64,000 nucleotides of DNA from Gordonia sp. PDNC005 (GTDB lineage: Bacteria; Actinomycetota; Actinomycetes; Mycobacteriales; Mycobacteriaceae), in assembly GCF_016919385.1 (NCBI RefSeq), contig NZ_CP070351.1:992001-1056000 (forward strand). Reading direction: 5' to 3'. The notes under the pieces are model-generated. The model did no database searches, had not been told where the DNA came from, and saw only the letters and a program-made list of their open reading frames with translations. This document shows, piece after piece, positions 16,476-26,129 of this stretch. Position numbers and translations under genes: made by a program. Numbering within the stretch: position 1 is the first letter of the stretch; every line of letters starts with the position of its first letter.

Positions 16476-18269
16476 TCAGTTGACGCAGACCGGCCCGTCG
16501 GTGTCGGCCTTGATCACGGGGCTGGTGTTCGCCGTCGACGACGTGGTCGGTGACGCGGACTGGTCGTCCTGCCCCTGGTCGCCGGTCTGCACGATGGATC
16601 CGGCACCGGCGTACGTGTTGGTCAGCACGGCCCGAAGCTGGTCGTCGCCGAGGGACGAGTCCTCACGGATCTCGATGTTTCCGCCGAGGTCTTTGACGAG
16701 TTGTTTGGCGGCGTCGCTGTCAGTGGAGTTCGCGAACACGATCGAGTCGAACTCGTTGATCGGCTTGGACGACGTCGCACCCTTGGAGTACCCGAGCCTT
16801 CCCAGGACGCCCGCGACGTTCGACGCCAGGCCGTCTACTGTGCCGGCGTTCACCACGTCCACCTTCACGCCGTTGCGCGGGTTCGAGGGCGTCGACGGAG
16901 ACGTCCGACCGAGAAGCTTGCTGATGTACGTGTGCACCGCATCGGTGTCGACGCCCAGAACACTCTGAGTGCCGTCGTCGCTCCACGCTTGATCGTCGGC
17001 GATCGGTATGGTCGTGAACTTCACGTTGCCGCCGGAGAGGTCCTTCAGCTGCTCGGCGAAGCTGATGATGTTCCAGCCGTCGTCGATCATCACCGACCGC
17101 GAGACGGCGTCCTGCAGTTCGCCGAGCTTGCCGGGGTCGGTGAGTGTCTGCGACGACAGGATCTTCTGGGCCAGCGACGCCATGTACACCTGCTGGCGAG
17201 TGATGCGATCGAGGTCGCCGCGCGGGAGATCGTGGCGCTGCCGGACGAAACTGAGAGCTTCCGGACCGCTCAGCGTCTGGCGTCCCTTGCGGAAGCGCGC
17301 ACCCGAGAACGGTTCGTTGACCCGGTTCTTGAGGCAGACTTCGACGCCTCCGACCGCGTCGGTGAGCAAGGCGAAGCCGAGAAGGCCGACTTCGGCGTAG
17401 TGGTCGACGGTGACCCCGGTCAGGTTCGCGACCGAGTCGATGAGGGCCTGTCGGCCCGCTTTCGCGCCTGCGGCCTCAGCTGCCTCCTCCGAGGAGCCCG
17501 ACTCGACTTCGCGGATGCGGACCTCCTCGCGGGTGGCGCCGTAGGCCGCGTTGATCTTGCTCTTTCCCAATCCCGGGACCTCCACGTAGGAGTCGCGAGG
17601 AATCGACACCGCGGTGGCGGCGGATCCATCGGTCGGGATGCGGATCAGGAGGATGGTGTCGGTGCTCGTTGTGATGTCGCCCGCCACCCGAAGCCACTTG
17701 AGCTCCTCGTCGGAGAGCGGGTTGCCTTTGGCGTCGGTGCGCGAGTCGGTGCCGACCAGAAGCACGTCGATCGCGCCGTCGTCACCGCCCTTACCGAGTT
17801 CGATGTCGTCCAGAAGTGTCACGGCAGAGTTCAGCGAATTGACGCGGCTCCAGCCGAACCCTGTCACTCCCAGCACGATCACGGTGAGCAGTGCGACGAA
17901 TGACCGCCCGATGTGCTTCGGTTTCACCCCTGCAACCGGTCGAGTGGCCCACGTCGTGACCGCGTCGCGGAACGATCCGGGAGGAGTCTTCTTCGGCGCG
18001 GGATCTCGGGCGTCGGAACTCTTGGGTTTGCGCCCCGCATGTTCTGCGGTGGGACGCCGACGGGGACGAGTGTGGATCTCCTCGGATGTCCGACGACGTT
18101 TCGCGCCGGTGTCGACCGGTGCGGGCCGCCGTCGTTCAGGGCGCGACCCGTCGTGGGGTCGAGGGCGCGCGTCGTCTCGGGACGGTGTGTCCCGGGCGTC
18201 TTCGCGTCGTTGATCCACGTGCTGAGCTGTCCCTTCGATTCGGTGTGCCGTGTGTTCCCGCGGCTCCAC
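16476..18269 (-). CDS. LCP-family cell-wall ligase with LytR C-terminal domain
   Basis: A protein of up to 597 residues related to CpsA/Rv3267, the family that attaches arabinogalactan to peptidoglycan in mycobacteria. The first ~120 residues are disordered and rich in Arg, Pro and Asp. A membrane helix (~126-146) follows. The LCP domain starts near IDVLLVGTDSRTDAKG and includes AVSIPRDSYVEVPG, KINAAYG and FVRQRHDLPRGDLDRITRQQ (split: FVRQRHDLPRGDLDR, ITRQQ). A LytR_C domain (~470-560) and a Ser/Thr tail with a final Cys end the protein. The GTG at 18269 lacks a clear ribosome site, so the true start is uncertain. It is divergent from rmlD. Confidence 0.92.
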   Translation of the reverse strand: MEPREHTAHRIEGTAQHVDQRREDARDTPSRDDARPRPHDGSRPERRRPAPVDTGAKRRRTSEEIHTRPRRRPTAEHAGRKPKSSDARDPAPKKTPPGSFRDAVTTWATRPVAGVKPKHIGRSFVALLTVIVLGVTGFGWSRVNSLNSAVTLLDDIELGKGGDDGAIDVLLVGTDSRTDAKGNPLSDEELKWLRVAGDITTSTDTILLIRIPTDGSAATAVSIPRDSYVEVPGLGKSKINAAYGATREEVRIREVESGSSEEAAEAAGAKAGRQALIDSVANLTGVTVDHYAEVGLLGFALLTDAVGGVEVCLKNRVNEPFSGARFRKGRQTLSGPEALSFVRQRHDLPRGDLDRITRQQVYMASLAQKILSSQTLTDPGKLGELQDAVSRSVMIDDGWNIISFAEQLKDLSGGNVKFTTIPIADDQAWSDDGTQSVLGVDTDAVHTYISKLLGRTSPSTPSNPRNGVKVDVVNAGTVDGLASNVAGVLGRLGYSKGATSSKPINEFDSIVFANSTDSDAAKQLVKDLGGNIEIREDSSLGDDQLRAVLTNTYAGAGSIVQTGDQGQDDQSASPTTSSTANTSPVIKADTDGPVCVN

Positions 18270-18353
18270 TGCAGAGGATACGTGCGGCCACCGCCGGCGG
18301 TGCGGAGGCGGTACCGGCGTGGTCGCCGTCGCCCGGCTGTGGCATGCGGCACG

Positions 18354-19262
18354 ATGGACCGCGTGAACTCGCCAGTCGTCTACGTCACCGGTGCCGCCGG
18401 GCAGCTCGGTTCGGCCCTGCTCGCCTCACCCTCGATTCCGCCGGAAGTCGAAGTGGTCGGGTTGACCTCCTCCGACATCGATCTGACGTCCGACACTTCC
18501 GTCAACGGGGTGCTTGCGGGCCTGGTGGAGGGGGACATCGTGATCAACACGGCGGCATTCACCGACGTCGACGGGGCCGAGATCGCCAGAGACGATGCTT
18601 TCGCGGTGAACTCCGACGGGCCGCGCAGGCTCGCCGAACGGACTGCGGCGGTTGGAGCCCGATTGATCCACGTGTCCACCGACTATGTGTTCGGCCCCGA
18701 CGTGCCGCATCGTCCGCTGACTGCAGAGGACCGCGGCGATGCGCCTCGCACCGTGTACGGAGCGTCGAAACTCGCAGGTGAGCGCGGGACAACCGCCACC
18801 GATCCGTCGGCGATCGTTGTTCGGACGGCATGGGTGTTCACCGGCAGGCCGCCGGTCCGCGACTTCGTGACGACCATGCTGGCTCTCGAGGCGCAGCGCG
18901 AGACGTTGACCGTTGTGGACGACCAGACCGGCTCGCCGACATACGCTCCCGACCTCGCGTCCGGCCTGTGGGAGATCGTTGTTCGGTTGAATGACGATCC
19001 GGCCTCGATCGGCGGCGGAGTCCTGAATGCGACCAATGCGGGCCAGGGGACGTGGTGTGATCTCGCCCGCGCCGTCTTCACCGCAGTCGGCGCCGATCCG
19101 GACCGCATCCAACCCTGCACAACGGACGAATTCCCACGTCCCGCACCGCGTCCGGCCTACTCGGTGCTGTCCGGGAAGGCGTGGTCGGATGCGGGACTGA
19201 CGCCACTCCGTGACTGGCACGCCGCACTCGTGGACGCGCTCAGCGGGGCGCGATCGGGTTAG
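18354..19262 (+). CDS. rmlD: dTDP-4-dehydrorhamnose reductase
   Basis: A ~302-residue RmlD, which makes dTDP-L-rhamnose, the donor for the rhamnose in the arabinogalactan linker. The NADPH-binding VTGAAGQLGSALL opens the fold. NTAAFTDVDGAE is the RmlD signature, and the catalytic STDYVF and YGASKLAGE (Tyr/Lys) motifs are present. An alternative GTG start is at 18363. It is followed after nine bases by the rhamnosyltransferase gene, matching the mycobacterial rmlD-wbbL-manB order. The gene's TAG stop forms part of a -10-like hexamer for wbbL. Confidence 0.94.
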   Translation: MDRVNSPVVYVTGAAGQLGSALLASPSIPPEVEVVGLTSSDIDLTSDTSVNGVLAGLVEGDIVINTAAFTDVDGAEIARDDAFAVNSDGPRRLAERTAAVGARLIHVSTDYVFGPDVPHRPLTAEDRGDAPRTVYGASKLAGERGTTATDPSAIVVRTAWVFTGRPPVRDFVTTMLALEAQRETLTVVDDQTGSPTYAPDLASGLWEIVVRLNDDPASIGGGVLNATNAGQGTWCDLARAVFTAVGADPDRIQPCTTDEFPRPAPRPAYSVLSGKAWSDAGLTPLRDWHAALVDALSGARSG

Positions 19263-19271
19263 TCTGACGCG
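19260..19271 (+). promoter_or_regulatory. -10 hexamer for a leaderless wbbL transcript
   Basis: TAGTCT at 19260-19265 is followed by six bases and then the GTG start of wbbL at 19272, placing +1 on the first base of the start codon. The hexamer reuses the rmlD stop codon TAG. No strong -35 is seen, as is usual for actinobacterial leaderless promoters. Confidence 0.45.
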
Positions 19272-20159
19272 GTGACTGCTCCTTTCGGGGTGGTGACCGT
19301 GACCTATTCGTCCGGTGACTACCTCCACAACTTCCTGCGCACGCTCGCCGAAGCGTCGACGCACACCGTGCCCGTCGTCATCGCCGACAACGGCTCCGAC
19401 GACGGCGCACCCGAGAAGGCCGCCGCCGAGCACGACAACGTCACGCTCGTCGACAGCGGCGGCAACATCGGTTACGGCGCGGCGATGAATCGTGGTGTCG
19501 CCGAACTGGATCCAGATATCGAGTTCATCGTCATCGCGAACCCCGATGTCGAATGGTCGCCCGGATCGCTGGACGAGTTGCTCGCCGCTGCCGCCCGTTG
19601 GCCGCGCGCGGGGAGCCTCGGGCCGCTGGTCACCGAGGTCGACGGTTCGGTGTATCCCTCGGCACGCGCGGTGCCCGACCTGGTGTCGGGAACCGGCCAC
19701 GCGATTCTGGGTACCGTCTGGAAATCGAATCCGTGGACCAGGGCGTACCGGGACGGCGGCGTCGAGCCGGGCTCGACGACTGAACGGCCCGTCGGCTGGC
19801 TGTCGGGCTCGTGCCTGCTCGTGCGCCGCAACGCGTTCGAGAGCATCAACGGATTCGACTCCCGGTACTTCATGTTCATGGAGGACGTCGACCTCGGTGA
19901 CCGGCTCGGCCGTGCCGGATGGCTCAACGTCTACGTTCCGTCGGCTCGTGTGCTGCACGCGAAGAGTCATTCGGTGAGCAAGCATCCGGAGAAGATGATT
20001 CCCGCCCACCACGCGAGCGCGTACCGGTTCAACGCCGATCGGAATCCGGGCCCATTGCGGGCACCGCTCCGGTTGGCCCTGCGGGCCGGACTCGCGGTCC
20101 GCTCGAAGGTCGCCGTCGCCGCGGCTCTACGCGAACAACGCCGCGCCGCCAAGTCTTGA
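19272..20159 (+). CDS. wbbL: Rhamnosyltransferase of the arabinogalactan linker
   Basis: A 295-residue GT2-family glycosyltransferase equivalent to WbbL (Rv3265c), which adds L-rhamnose from dTDP-rhamnose to decaprenyl-diphospho-GlcNAc. It has TVTYSSGDYLHNF, then VIADNGSDDGAP, GNIGYGAAMNRG and the acidic VIANPDVEW. GWLSGSCLLVRRNAFES and FMFMEDVDLGDRL (catalytic-base region) follow. It starts at GTG 19272 right after rmlD. Location beside rmlD and manB fits the role in cell-wall linker synthesis. Confidence 0.94.
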   Translation: MTAPFGVVTVTYSSGDYLHNFLRTLAEASTHTVPVVIADNGSDDGAPEKAAAEHDNVTLVDSGGNIGYGAAMNRGVAELDPDIEFIVIANPDVEWSPGSLDELLAAAARWPRAGSLGPLVTEVDGSVYPSARAVPDLVSGTGHAILGTVWKSNPWTRAYRDGGVEPGSTTERPVGWLSGSCLLVRRNAFESINGFDSRYFMFMEDVDLGDRLGRAGWLNVYVPSARVLHAKSHSVSKHPEKMIPAHHASAYRFNADRNPGPLRAPLRLALRAGLAVRSKVAVAAALREQRRAAKS

Positions 20160-20196
20160 TCGACCCCACCAGACTTCTGATGGAAGGAACACCACT

Positions 20197-21270
20197 GTGA
20201 CCCCGTCTGTTCAAGCCCTCGTCCTCGTTGGAGGAAAGGGCACGCGGCTGCGGCCGCTCACTCTGTCGGCGCCCAAGCCGATGCTTCCGACCGCAGGCGC
20301 GCCGTTCCTGACCCACCTGCTGTCGCGGATCCGCGAGGCGGGCATCACCGACGTCGTGCTGGGGACGTCGTACCAGGCGCAGGTGTTCGCCGAGCATTAC
20401 GGCGACGGTTCGTCGCTCGGCCTCAACCTGACGTACATCACCGAGGAGCAGCCGCTGGGCACCGGCGGCGGCATCCGCAACGTGTACGACGCGTTGACCG
20501 CCGACACAGTGCTGGTGTTCAACGGGGACGTCCTCGGCGGCACGGACATCCGTGACGTGGTGCAGACTCACCGCGAGTCGGCGGCCGAAGTGACGCTCCA
20601 CCTGGTGCGAGTCAAGGACCCGCGTGCATTCGGCTGCGTGCCGACGGACGCGTCCGGTCGAGTCACCGCGTTCCTGGAGAAGACGCAGGATCCGCCGACC
20701 AACCAGATCAACGCGGGCACCTATGTGTTCAACCGAAGCGTGATCGGCGAGATCCCCGTCGGCCGTCCGGTGTCGGTGGAGCGCGAGGTGTTCCCGTCGT
20801 TGCTCGCACAGGGACGCCACATCCACGCGCACGTCGACGACGCCTACTGGCGTGACATGGGCACCCCGGAGGACTTCGTCCGCGGATCGGCGGATCTGGT
20901 GCGCGGCATCGCTCCATCGCCTGCACTGGACAAGGCTTGTGGCGAATCGCTGGTCCTCGACGGAGCGAACGTCGGCCGTGGCGCCGTCTTGATCGGTGGA
21001 ACGGTCGTCGGCCGAGGAGCGACCATCGGTGCTGGCGCCCGCCTCGACGGTGCCGTGGTGTTCGACGGCGCGAGCATCGACGCCGGAGCTGTGGTCGAGC
21101 GCAGCATCGTGGGCTTCGACGCTCGTGTCGGTGAAGGTGCTCTCGTTCGCGACACCGTCATCGGCGATCGCGCATCGATCGGCGCACGCTGCGAACTCCT
21201 CCGCGGCGCACGCGTGTGGCCCGAGGTCACGATCCCCGAGAACGGAATCCGTTTCTCCACCGACGTCTGA
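20197..21270 (+). CDS. manB: Mannose-1-phosphate guanylyltransferase
   Basis: A 357-residue nucleotidyltransferase equivalent to ManB (Rv3264c), which makes GDP-mannose for phosphatidylinositol mannosides, lipoarabinomannan and protein mannosylation. The N-terminal LVLVGGKGTRLRPLT is the nucleotidyltransferase loop. VFNGDVLGG holds the metal aspartate, and the C-terminal third is a left-handed beta-helix with hexapeptide repeats (GANVGRGAVLIGGTVVGRGA type). The GTG at 20197 has GGAAGGAA upstream. A short CGTCGG-gct-CCGACG hairpin at 21272-21286 follows before the convergent methyltransferase gene. Confidence 0.94.
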   Translation: MTPSVQALVLVGGKGTRLRPLTLSAPKPMLPTAGAPFLTHLLSRIREAGITDVVLGTSYQAQVFAEHYGDGSSLGLNLTYITEEQPLGTGGGIRNVYDALTADTVLVFNGDVLGGTDIRDVVQTHRESAAEVTLHLVRVKDPRAFGCVPTDASGRVTAFLEKTQDPPTNQINAGTYVFNRSVIGEIPVGRPVSVEREVFPSLLAQGRHIHAHVDDAYWRDMGTPEDFVRGSADLVRGIAPSPALDKACGESLVLDGANVGRGAVLIGGTVVGRGATIGAGARLDGAVVFDGASIDAGAVVERSIVGFDARVGEGALVRDTVIGDRASIGARCELLRGARVWPEVTIPENGIRFSTDV

Positions 21271-21271
21271 T

Positions 21272-21286
21272 CGTCGGGCTCCGACG
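21272..21286. terminator. Small hairpin between convergent manB and O-methyltransferase genes
   Basis: CGTCGG and CCGACG form a six-base stem around GCT in the 36-base gap between convergent stops. There is no T-run, so its strength as a terminator is doubtful. Confidence 0.3.
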
Positions 21287-21306
21287 CCCCGCGACGACGA
21301 CTTCTG

Positions 21307-21957
21307 TCAGCGTGCCTTGGCAGCGGCGAGCAGGCCCGATCCGACTGGGATGACGGCAGGCAGGAAACGGTCGTCTTCCGCGACGATGCTCGCCGCCTCC
21401 CTGGCGGCGAGCGTCCGCGGGTCCTTCGCGGACGGATCGTCGATGGTGCCGCCTGCTGAGGCGTTGTTGACCACGAGCAGTCCGCCCGGGCGGAGGATGC
21501 GGACCGCCTCGGTGATGAATGCCGGATACGACAGGAGGGGACCGTCGACGAACACCAGGTCGTAGCTGGTGTCGGCGAGCCTGGTCAGAACATCGGAAGG
21601 TGCGCCGTTGATCAGGCGCGTTCGGCCGGGCGCGATGTCGGCGTCGGCGAACGATTCGCGTGCCGCGCGGTGATGCTCCGATTCGGGGTCGATGGTCGTC
21701 AGGATCCCGGTCGACGGCATGCCTGCGAGCAGCCACAGCCCGCCGACGCCTGTCCCGGTCCCGATCTCGACGACGTGCTGGGCGCCCGCGGTGCGGGCGA
21801 GCAGCGACAGCAGTGCGCCGGTCGCCGGGCTGATCGCGGTGGCGCCGAGTTCCTCTGCGCGCAGCCGCGCGCCCACGAGTGCGTCGTCTTCGATGATGGC
21901 GGCCTCGGCGTAGGAGTTCAGGCGCGCGACAGGATCGGGCGAGCTCGTGTCAGTCAT
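21307..21957 (-). CDS. O-methyltransferase (Rv1220c type)
   Basis: A 216-residue SAM-dependent class I O-methyltransferase, close in length to Rv1220c and in the same place beside sigE. HVVEIGTGTGVGGLWLLAG is the SAM-binding glycine loop. TIDPESEHH holds the acidic residue that binds the ribose, and YDLVFVDGPLL is the metal-region motif of the CCoAOMT-like group. The methyl acceptor is unknown. The ATG at 21957 was preferred to longer in-frame starts because the conserved fold begins there. It is divergent from sigE. Confidence 0.92.
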   Translation of the reverse strand: MTDTSSPDPVARLNSYAEAAIIEDDALVGARLRAEELGATAISPATGALLSLLARTAGAQHVVEIGTGTGVGGLWLLAGMPSTGILTTIDPESEHHRAARESFADADIAPGRTRLINGAPSDVLTRLADTSYDLVFVDGPLLSYPAFITEAVRILRPGGLLVVNNASAGGTIDDPSAKDPRTLAAREAASIVAEDDRFLPAVIPVGSGLLAAAKAR

Positions 21958-22021
21958 GTGAATGAGGGTGCCACACCGCTTGTCGGCCGCTGTCACACCA
22001 CGCCGGACCAGGGAATTCGGG

Positions 22022-22040
22022 TTCCTCAGGAAACACTCAG
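22022..22040 (+). promoter_or_regulatory. Direct repeat resembling an MprA box upstream of sigE
   Basis: CTCAG occurs at 22025-22029 and again at 22036-22040, an 11-base period. The mycobacterial MprA box is described as two loosely conserved 8-bp direct repeats in 19 bp upstream of sigE, which this matches in layout. Binding is inferred from the pattern and the known regulation of sigE. Confidence 0.45.
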
Positions 22041-22093
22041 CCGCCTCTGGGGTCGCCCACATTCCGATGAGACAGGCTCATAGCCAATGGTCC

Positions 22094-22119
22094 GGAATAT
22101 TGATCGCCCCACCGACGTT
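22094..22119 (+). promoter_or_regulatory. SigE/SigH-type ECF promoter of sigE
   Basis: GGAAT at 22094-22098, then 18 bases, then GTT at 22117-22119 (CGTT from 22116) fits the mycobacterial ECF consensus GGAAY-N18/19-GTT. Transcription would start near 22127, downstream of the longest possible sigE start and upstream of the ATG at 22183. Self-activation of sigE is suggested. Confidence 0.6.
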
Positions 22120-22182
22120 GCAGAGTCGTACCAGACGACGTCTGCCGGTGTTCCCGCGAAGAAAGGAACTGGCACCAACCCG

Positions 22183-22806
22183 ATGAGCCTTCCTCCGAGC
22201 ACTTCCACCGATTCGGCGCGTGATTCATTCCGCGGCACGGCGGGATTCGATGCGACCGGCGACAAGAACTTGATGCCGTCGTGGGATGAACTCGTCACCG
22301 AGCACGCGGACCGCGTGTACCGCCTCGCGTACCGGCTGTCGGGCAATCAGCACGACGCCGAAGACCTCACGCAAGAGACGTTCATCCGCGTCTTCCGTTC
22401 GTTGACCAGCTACAAGGCGGGCACGTTCGAGGGTTGGCTGCACCGCATCACCACGAACCTGTTCCTGGACATGGTCCGTCGCCGCAGCAAGATCCGCATG
22501 GAGGCGCTGGAGTCGACGTACGACAAGATCCCAACCGACACGCCCGACCCGCAGCAGGCCTACGCAGACGCGAACCTCGGTCCTGATCTGCAAGCCGCCC
22601 TCGACTCGCTCGCTCCGGAGTTCCGCGCGGCGATCGTTCTGTGCGACATCGAAGGATTGTCGTACGAGGAGGTCGGCGCGACGCTGGGCGTAAAGATGGG
22701 CACGGTCCGTAGTCGCATCCACCGCGGCCGCCAGGGCATCCGCGAGTTCCTCGCGGCGCGCGGGCAGACCGACAGCCGCTCGGTCGCCGTCGCCAGTGAG
22801 GTCTGA
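22183..22806 (+). CDS. sigE: ECF sigma factor SigE
   Basis: A 207-residue group-4 sigma factor, SigE, which directs the envelope-stress response. FDATGDK and MPSWDELV match mycobacterial SigE. Region 2 reads [21 protein letters not shown] and then [11 protein letters not shown] (split here), with [19 protein letters not shown]. Region 4 has [18 protein letters not shown] and [12 protein letters not shown] choose the ATG at 22183 because it aligns with the Met of the short mycobacterial form and lies after the ECF promoter; an ATG at 22087 would add 32 residues. GAAAGGA is upstream. It is followed by its anti-sigma factor gene. Confidence 0.96.
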   Translation: MSLPPSTSTDSARDSFRGTAGFDATGDKNLMPSWDELVTEHADRVYRLAYRLSGNQHDAEDLTQETFIRVFRSLTSYKAGTFEGWLHRITTNLFLDMVRRRSKIRMEALESTYDKIPTDTPDPQQAYADANLGPDLQAALDSLAPEFRAAIVLCDIEGLSYEEVGATLGVKMGTVRSRIHRGRQGIREFLAARGQTDSRSVAVASEV

Positions 22807-22876
22807 TCGCGTAAGCTGGGCCCGAACAGATCAGGTTGGGCCGCGCGAGCGGCTCCTGTCGGGAAGGGCGGCGCTC

Positions 22877-23242
22877 GTGGGCCTTGGTCACGCACGACGT
22901 TCCTCCGGTGATAGGTGGGCTCCGATCGGCTCGTCGATCGCTCCGAACCCGAATCACCGGCCGTCGGCGGAGTTCGCTTCGACCGAGCACCTCGCAGTGG
23001 AGGCCGTCGTCGCGTATGTGGACAACGAGTTGACTCCGGCTGCGGCGGGTCGCGCCGATGCGCATCTCTCCGTGTGTCCGCGGTGTTCTGACGAGGTGGC
23101 GAATCAGGCACGGGCGCGGTCTATGCTGCGCGCCGGGAACGATGTGACCGCACCTGCGTCCCTTCTCGGGCAGCTCTGCCAGATCCCGACGCAGGAGATC
23201 GACATGCGTCGTGCAGGCCGCTTCAACCGCCGGGGCCGCTGA
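22877..23242 (+). CDS. rseA: Anti-sigma-E factor RseA
   Basis: A 121-residue zinc-associated anti-sigma factor. FASTEHLAVEAVVAYVDNEL matches the RseA opening, and HLSVCPRC gives the H-x3-C-x2-C zinc motif of ZAS proteins. In mycobacteria RseA binds SigE until it is phosphorylated by PknB and degraded by ClpC1P2, or oxidised. The GTG at 22877 was chosen because GGGAAGGG stands nine bases before it and the upstream frame overlaps no conserved sequence. It lies between sigE and htrA, three bases from the latter. Confidence 0.9.
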   Translation: MGLGHARRSSGDRWAPIGSSIAPNPNHRPSAEFASTEHLAVEAVVAYVDNELTPAAAGRADAHLSVCPRCSDEVANQARARSMLRAGNDVTAPASLLGQLCQIPTQEIDMRRAGRFNRRGR

Positions 23243-23245
23243 CTC

Positions 23246-24661
<1,416 letters not shown>

Positions 24662-24681
24662 ACGATGATCGGGCGTTAGCG

Positions 24682-25158
24682 ATGTTCAGCAGTATCGGTT
24701 GGGGCGAGATCGTTGTGCTCTTGGCCGCCGGCCTGATCATTCTCGGTCCGGAGCGTCTTCCCGGCGCGGTGTCGTGGACGCTGCAGTCGATCCGAAAGGT
24801 CCGCGACTACGCCACCGGCGCGTCGGGCCAGCTCCGCGATGAGATGGGCACCGACTTCGATCAGTTCCGCGAACCGATCCAACAGATCAACGAGCTTCGC
24901 CAGATGACTCCCAAGGGCATCGTGACCAAGCACCTCTTCGGCGGGGACTCGACTGCGGTAGACGACCTCGGCCGATCGGTCCGCGACACGCTCGACATCC
25001 AAGGAATTGGTCCCGCGTCGCAGCCGTCCGCCCCTGCCCCCTCGGACTCGGCGGGCCCCGACCTGACCAAGCTCGGTTCATCGGAGACCCCGTCCGGGAC
25101 GTCGGGTTCATCAACTGTGAAGCGGACCCACGACTACACCGACTGGGACGCAACCTAA
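24682..25158 (+). CDS. tatB: Sec-independent translocase subunit TatB
   Basis: A 158-residue TatB, part of the receptor complex for twin-arginine signal peptides. The N-terminal helix MFSSIGWGEIVVLLAAGLI is followed by the hinge LGPERLP and a long amphipathic helix (VSWTLQSIRKVRDYATGASG). The last ~60 residues are Ser/Thr/Pro-rich, usual for actinobacterial TatB. It lies 20 bases after htrA, as in mycobacteria. The stop is one base from the stop of the convergent lipoprotein gene. Confidence 0.95.
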   Translation: MFSSIGWGEIVVLLAAGLIILGPERLPGAVSWTLQSIRKVRDYATGASGQLRDEMGTDFDQFREPIQQINELRQMTPKGIVTKHLFGGDSTAVDDLGRSVRDTLDIQGIGPASQPSAPAPSDSAGPDLTKLGSSETPSGTSGSSTVKRTHDYTDWDAT

Positions 25159-25159
25159 A

Positions 25160-25774
25160 TTACTCCGGCATCCGACCGATCGTCGCCCTCGTGAACGCGA
25201 TCGCGCGGTCACACAGAGCCGATAGTGGTTGTTCTGCGCGCCCGATGTGCATCACAAGGGTTGTAACCGCTGCTTTGCCGGATTGGACGTAAGTATCACA
25301 TTGTATGTTCGGGGCAATGGCGTGTAGACCGACCGTGCGGCCATCGGCTGTTTGGTCATCGAGCCAGATGTCCCGAGTGGTCGACTTCATACGTTTATCG
25401 TTAGCCAGACCGGTGGAGTTGCCTACGATCTGACTTAGCATCCAGTGCTCAGTGCGGATATCCCCGACGTAGTCCCAGCTGCATCCGCGCAGCGTCTGTC
25501 CGTTTGTTCCCGCTGCATCCTTCACTGAATGAGGGTCGATCCCATGCGCTTCGAGTTGGGTGGCGGCGAGTGCCGTGCATGGTTCGTATGTGGTGCCGTC
25601 GTTAGCGGCGTTCCAGCGGCGACTGTGGACGGTCGAAAACGGCAGGCGAAGGCCGTTATCGTCGATCTGGCGGATGCCGTGGTCGTGAACAGGACTACCT
25701 TCTGTTCGGCATGAAGCGAGAGGAGAACAAATGGCAATCACTAATGCAGTCGCCGCAACCTTTGAGTACTTCAC
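25160..25774 (-). CDS. DUF3558-type lipoprotein
   Basis: A 204-residue lipoprotein of the DUF3558 family (function unknown; common in mycolate actinobacteria). The signal peptide ends with lipobox L-A-S-C, so C22 would be lipidated. YEPCTALAATQLEAHGID and then GCSWDY are the family landmarks. Two later cysteines (QCDTY, ALCDRA) probably form a disulfide. Start is GTG 25774. Codon use is clearly more AT-rich than in neighbouring genes, pointing to acquisition. It lies eight bases after the small type-VII-like gene and forms a two-gene cassette with it. Confidence 0.82.
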   Translation of the reverse strand: MKYSKVAATALVIAICSPLASCRTEGSPVHDHGIRQIDDNGLRLPFSTVHSRRWNAANDGTTYEPCTALAATQLEAHGIDPHSVKDAAGTNGQTLRGCSWDYVGDIRTEHWMLSQIVGNSTGLANDKRMKSTTRDIWLDDQTADGRTVGLHAIAPNIQCDTYVQSGKAAVTTLVMHIGRAEQPLSALCDRAIAFTRATIGRMPE

Positions 25775-25782
25775 TTCTTCCG

Positions 25783-26085
25783 CTACTTAGGATCGCTCGT
25801 GAATTTCGCAGAATCGGCAAGGGCAAGTTCTGTGGCTCCGACAAGTAGGCTCTCGTGAACTGTGCGGGATTCCGTTGCGCACGCTTGGAGTTCAGCTGCC
25901 GCCGAGACGACTAACTTCCGCAAGGCTGTGTACAACTCTCCGCCTTCTTCGCACGACTCTCCAAAGTAGTTTCGCGCGACGAGGCCGCTCAACGACGTAC
26001 TGAGTCCGTCCAGCTGTGATGCTGCATCGGTGGTTGCATGGGTTCTGGTAAGCCAAGCGGCGTTCTCGTAGGCGAAGGTGCTCAT
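25783..26085 (-). CDS. Small type-VII-secretion-substrate-like protein
   Basis: A 100-residue, mostly helical protein. The central YFGESCEEGGELYTALRKL recalls the F-G-x-C...L-x-x-A region of EspC/ESX-target and WXG100-like proteins. The two helices around it would pair as a hairpin. No WxG triplet is present, so assignment to type VII substrates is tentative. The ATG at 26085 follows GGGAG by eight bases. It precedes the DUF3558 lipoprotein gene by eight bases, so both are probably made together. GC content is low for the region. Confidence 0.68.
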   Translation of the reverse strand: MSTFAYENAAWLTRTHATTDAASQLDGLSTSLSGLVARNYFGESCEEGGELYTALRKLVVSAAAELQACATESRTVHESLLVGATELALADSAKFTSDPK

Positions 26086-26129
26086 CAGGTGGCTCCCGGG
26101 GCGCGTTGAACTTGGTTGTCCTCTATTAG

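Noticed and set aside
22087..22182. SigE starting at ATG 22087
   Set aside because: It would place the ECF promoter inside the coding region, and the short form aligns better with mycobacterial SigE. Kept as an alternative only.
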